DNA from: Pseudomonadota bacterium
Lineage (GTDB): Bacteria > Pseudomonadota > Gammaproteobacteria > Steroidobacterales > Steroidobacteraceae
Direction of reading: 5' to 3'
Assembly: GCA_021780395.1 (NCBI GenBank)
Contig: JAJXYU010000115.1
Span: 1-18,947 of the forward strand
Length of the DNA stretch: 18,947 nucleotides
The translations under genes and the position numbers were made by a program. Under the pieces are notes generated by a model that was not told the origin of the DNA, did no database searches, and saw only the letters and a list, made by a program, of their open reading frames with translations. This document shows, piece by piece, positions 16,351 through 18,947 of this stretch. How positions within the stretch are numbered: position 1 is the first letter of the stretch; every line of letters begins with the position of its first letter.

Positions 16351-16365
16351 TGGCGGCGCCGACGC
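16322..16365. repeat. Perfect 22-bp tandem duplication
   Basis: The 22-bp unit at 16322-16343, beginning TCGGCGGTGG and ending GCGCCGACGC, is repeated exactly and without spacer at 16344-16365. The unit itself contains short complementary ends (GTCGGCG-like and CGCCGAC), which together with the preceding bases creates the larger inverted repeat. Copy number may vary between strains because perfect tandem GC-rich repeats slip easily. Confidence 0.9.
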
Positions 16366-16473
16366 AACCGCCTATCGACACCGCAAGCAAGATGTCCGAT
16401 CATGCGCGCACTCGCCGGCCCGCGTGAACCGATCCCGCGATCGACGGGGTCACGAGAACCACACCCGAGGACG

Positions 16474-17730
16474 ATGAGCGAACGATACTCCGCCCTGGCG
16501 CTCGCGCGGCACGCGTTGACCGGGGCACCCTGGCCGCGCGCCTGGCGCCGCGCCGATCCGCGACCGCATTACGACGTCGTGATCATCGGCGGCGGCGGGC
16601 ACGGACTCGCGACCGCGTATTACCTCGCGAAGAATCATCGCGTGACCCGCGTCGCGGTGCTGGAGCGCGCGGTCATCGGCTCGGGCAACGTCGGCCGCAA
16701 CACGACCCTCGTCCGCTCGAACTACCTGCTCGACGGCAACACGCAGTTCTTCGAGCATTCGCTGCGGCTATGGGAAGGGCTGTCGCACGAGCTGAACTTC
16801 AACGTGATGCTGTCGCAGCGCGGCCAGGTGGTGCTCGCGCACGGCCCCGCGCAGCTCGACGTCCTCGCCCGCAAGGGCAACGTGATGCGTTTGAACGGCA
16901 TCGACGCCGAACTGCTCGATCGCGGCGAGGTCCAGCGGCTCCTGCCGTACCTCGATTTCTCCGCGCACAGCCGCTTCCCGATCCACGGCGGACTCCTGCA
17001 GCGGCGCGCGGGCACCGTGCGGCACGACGCGGTTGCGTGGGGCTACGCGCGCGCGGCCAGCGGGCTCGGCGTCGACATCGTCGAGAACTGCGAGGTCACC
17101 GGCTTCCTGCGGGACGGCGACCGGGTGATCGGTGTCGAGACGACCCGCGGACGGATCGGCGCCGACCGGACCGCGATCTCGGTCGCCGGCCACACTTCGC
17201 AGGTCGCGGCGCTCGCGGGGCTGCGCGTGCCGGTGGAAAGCCATCTGCTGCAGGCGTTCGTCACGGAACCGATCAAGCCGTTCGTCGACCACGTGATCTC
17301 ATTCGGGGCCGAGCTCTTCTATATATCGCAGTCGGACAAAGGGGGCCTCGTGTTCGGCGGGCACATCGACGGCTTCAACAGCTACACCCAGCGCGGGCAG
17401 TTTCCGAAGGTGCAGACCGTCGCCGAATGCGCGGTCGCGCTGATCCCGTCGATTTCGCGATTGCGGCTGCTGCGCCACTGGGCCGGGATCCAGGACATGA
17501 CGCCGGACGGAAGCCCCTTCATCGGCCGCACGCCGCTGCGGGACCTGTTCCTGAACGGCGGTTGGTGTTACCAGGGATTCAAGGCGACCCCGGCCGCCGG
17601 CTGGTGCTTCGCGCACACGCTCGCCCATGGCGAGGAGCACCCGCTGATCGAGCACCTCTCGCTCGAGCGCTTCCTCGCCGGCAACGGGCACGACGAATAC
17701 GGCAACGGCCTGTGGACCTACCGGCAGTGA
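16474..17730 (+). CDS. soxB: Sarcosine oxidase beta subunit (heterotetrameric type)
   Basis: A 418-residue flavoprotein. The dinucleotide-binding motif VVIIGGGGHGLATAYYLA lies at 35-52, then the family motif GNVGRNTTLVRSNYL at 71-85. GTVRHDAVAWGYARAA follows, with His184 matching the histidine that carries covalent FMN in known SoxB proteins. The C-terminal part has PDGSPFIGRTP and LNGGWCYQGFKATPAAGW, a typical DAO-fold ending. SoxB binds FAD and FMN and oxidises sarcosine to glycine, passing the methyl-derived carbon to the alpha subunit. The ATG at 16474 was chosen because GAGG sits just upstream and the length fits the family (about 405-420); the in-frame ATG at 16402 would add a non-conserved tail. 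soxD begins 4 bp after the stop. Cytoplasmic. Confidence 0.95.
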   Translation: MSERYSALALARHALTGAPWPRAWRRADPRPHYDVVIIGGGGHGLATAYYLAKNHRVTRVAVLERAVIGSGNVGRNTTLVRSNYLLDGNTQFFEHSLRLWEGLSHELNFNVMLSQRGQVVLAHGPAQLDVLARKGNVMRLNGIDAELLDRGEVQRLLPYLDFSAHSRFPIHGGLLQRRAGTVRHDAVAWGYARAASGLGVDIVENCEVTGFLRDGDRVIGVETTRGRIGADRTAISVAGHTSQVAALAGLRVPVESHLLQAFVTEPIKPFVDHVISFGAELFYISQSDKGGLVFGGHIDGFNSYTQRGQFPKVQTVAECAVALIPSISRLRLLRHWAGIQDMTPDGSPFIGRTPLRDLFLNGGWCYQGFKATPAAGWCFAHTLAHGEEHPLIEHLSLERFLAGNGHDEYGNGLWTYRQ

Positions 17731-17734
17731 ACCC

Positions 17735-18004
17735 ATGCTGAGAATCCCCTGCCCGCATTGCGGCGAACGCGATTACACCGAATTCCGCTACGGCGGCGAC
17801 GCGTCGAAGCCGCGGCCGGCGCACGACGAGCGGGACGTGCGCGCCTGGCACGACCACGTCTTCGTGTTTGCGAACCCCCGCGGACCGCACCGCGAATACT
17901 GGCAGCACGTGCAGGGTTGCCGGCAATGGCTGATCCTGGAGCGCGACACCGCGACCAACACGGTCGGTGCCGCGCGGCTCGCCCGGGACGGAGCCGGCGC
18001 TTGA
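17735..18004 (+). CDS. soxD: Sarcosine oxidase delta subunit (zinc-binding)
   Basis: An 89-residue protein, the usual size for SoxD. IPCPHCGERDYTEFRYGGDA at residues 4-23 is the family signature, with Cys6 and Cys9. His58 and Cys62 in YWQHVQGCRQW complete the four zinc ligands with the spacing known from the crystallised enzyme (Cys-Cys-His-Cys). SoxD is a small structural subunit of the alpha-beta-gamma-delta complex. The ATG lies 4 bp after soxB with no clear Shine-Dalgarno, suggesting translational coupling. Its last bases (TTGA) overlap the soxA start by 4 bp. The tail after residue 75 is variable in the family. Confidence 0.95.
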   Translation: MLRIPCPHCGERDYTEFRYGGDASKPRPAHDERDVRAWHDHVFVFANPRGPHREYWQHVQGCRQWLILERDTATNTVGAARLARDGAGA

Positions 18005-18947
18005 GCCGCGGGCCGCAGCGCCTCGCCCACGGCGGCCGGATCGATCGTGACCGACCGATCCGCTGCGATTTCGAAGGCCGACCCCTCGAGGGGTTCGCCG
18101 GCGACACCCTCGCCTCCGCGATGCTCGCGAGCGGCATCGCGATCGTCGGCCGCAGCTTCAAGTACCACCGGCCGCGCGGATTGTTCGCCGCGGGCGTCGA
18201 GGAGCCGAACGCGCTGGTCACCGTCGGCGAAGGCGGACGGACCACGCCGAACCTGCCGGCGACCACGCTCGAGCTGCGCGCGGGGCTGCGCGCGCGCCGG
18301 CAGAACGGCTGGCCGAGCGTCACGATCGACCTGGGGGCGATGAACGGCTGGCTCGCGCCGCTGTTGTCGGCGGGCTTCTACTACAAGACCTTCATGGGAC
18401 CCCGGCGTGGCTCGTGGATGACGTACGAACCGTTCATCCGGCGGGCGGCCGGGCTTGGCCGGGCGGTCCACGAGCGCGATCCGGACCGCTATCACGCGCG
18501 GCATGCGTTCACCGACGTGCTGGTGATCGGCACGGGCCCCGCGGGGCTCGCGGCGGCGCTCGCCGCCGCCGCGGCCGGCGCCGAAGTCCTGCTGGTCGAA
18601 CAGGATCCCGCGCTCGGCGGCGCGCTGCTCGCGGCCCCGGTGACGGGACCGCTCGAGCACTGGCGCGCGCAGCTCGAGGCGGCGGTGCGCGCGGCGCCGA
18701 CGATCGAGGTGCTCACCCGGACCACGGCGATCGGCGTGTACGACGGCCGGACCGTCGCCCTGCTCGAGCGGCACGATCACGCCGCGCCCGATCCCGAACG
18801 CGGTGCGGCGCGCGAGACCGTGGTCACGCTGCGGGCGCGCGCGATCGTGCACGCGACCGGCGCGTTCGAGCGGCCGCTCCTGTTCGCCGACAACGACCGC
18901 CCCGGCGTGATGCTCGCATCGGCGGCGCGCACGTATCTCAACCGCTA
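18001..18947 (+). CDS. soxA: Sarcosine oxidase alpha subunit, 5' part only
   Basis: The reading frame stays open to the right edge, giving about 315 of the usual 950-1000 residues. The N-terminus has HGGRIDRDRPIRCDFEGR and GFAGDTLASAMLASG, then RSFKYHRPRGLFAAG at 51-65 and EEPNALVTVG, all SoxA hallmarks. DVLVIGTGPAGLAAALAAAA at 172-191 is the NAD-binding Rossmann motif. The missing C-terminal half should hold the folate-binding GcvT-like domain that takes the methyl-derived carbon to tetrahydrofolate. The start is a TTG overlapping the soxD stop as TTGA; GGAG at 17990-17993 lies 7 bp upstream, and the next in-frame ATG would cut conserved residues. soxG is expected after it, beyond the window. 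The frame is missed by methods that require a stop codon. Confidence 0.95.
   Translation, partial: MSRGPQRLAHGGRIDRDRPIRCDFEGRPLEGFAGDTLASAMLASGIAIVGRSFKYHRPRGLFAAGVEEPNALVTVGEGGRTTPNLPATTLELRAGLRARRQNGWPSVTIDLGAMNGWLAPLLSAGFYYKTFMGPRRGSWMTYEPFIRRAAGLGRAVHERDPDRYHARHAFTDVLVIGTGPAGLAAALAAAAAGAEVLLVEQDPALGGALLAAPVTGPLEHWRAQLEAAVRAAPTIEVLTRTTAIGVYDGRTVALLERHDHAAPDPERGAARETVVTLRARAIVHATGAFERPLLFADNDRPGVMLASAARTYLNR

Larger units (their letters stand above)
16269..16473. promoter_or_regulatory. Divergent control region between the molybdoenzyme gene and soxB
   Basis: These 205 bp hold the promoters for both the minus-strand molybdoenzyme operon and soxBDA. Their main content is a GC-rich inverted repeat and tandem duplication (listed separately) at 16312-16365, roughly 45-100 bp upstream of the molybdoenzyme start and 110-160 bp upstream of soxB. 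The soxB Shine-Dalgarno GAGG is at 16467-16470, three bases before its ATG. No convincing -35/-10 pair was found on either strand; sigma-54-type GG-N10-GC spacing was not seen clearly either. Confidence 0.35.

Noticed and set aside
16312..16365. CRISPR-like or mobile-element origin for the repeats
   Set aside because: Only two adjacent copies with no spacers, no flanking transposase and no target-site duplication.

Overview
The window is about 18.9 kb of very GC-rich, densely coding chromosome with many short gene overlaps. A ubiT-ubiU pair (oxygen-independent ubiquinone synthesis, known only from Proteobacteria), a DUF3422 protein, a large TonB-dependent receptor and a soxBDA operon together point to a Gram-negative proteobacterium. 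A high-GC gammaproteobacterium (Nevskiales, Steroidobacterales or Xanthomonadales type) is my best guess; a betaproteobacterium is not excluded. I see no rRNA, tRNA, CRISPR array, insertion sequence, integrase or phage gene.

Layout: (1) 1-997, minus strand: ubiT followed by the first 86 codons of ubiU, which runs off the left edge. (2) 1157-2737, plus: a secreted S10-type serine carboxypeptidase, converging with and overlapping (35 bp) a minus-strand DUF3422 inner-membrane protein (2703-4004). (3) 4159-7506, plus: a tightly packed run of an exported COG4798-type methyltransferase, two half-size ChrA chromate-transporter proteins and an amidase-signature hydrolase. (4) 7525-16268, minus: in transcription order a cytoplasmic molybdopterin oxidoreductase, a TPR-sulfotransferase fusion, a TonB-dependent receptor (after a 156-bp gap with a promoter-like element) and a secreted S9 prolyl-oligopeptidase-like peptidase whose start lies inside the receptor gene. 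(5) 16474-18947, plus: soxB, soxD and the first part of soxA (heterotetrameric sarcosine oxidase), which runs off the right edge.

How the genes may work together: soxBDA encodes demethylation of sarcosine or a related N-methyl amino acid, yielding a one-carbon unit. The divergent formate-dehydrogenase-like molybdoenzyme could deal with a product of that chemistry, but this rests only on adjacency. The receptor and the S9 peptidase look like an outer-membrane uptake plus periplasmic peptide-degradation pair; the TPR-sulfotransferase upstream is an unusual partner. The 205-bp divergent region between the molybdoenzyme and soxB holds the only striking non-coding structure, a 16-bp-stem perfect inverted repeat merging into a 22-bp perfect tandem duplication.

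Limits: nothing was searched or aligned by computer. Family assignments rest on motifs recognised by eye; starts were chosen by codon, Shine-Dalgarno spacing and family length; promoters are weak guesses. No stretch over 300 bases lacks a gene.
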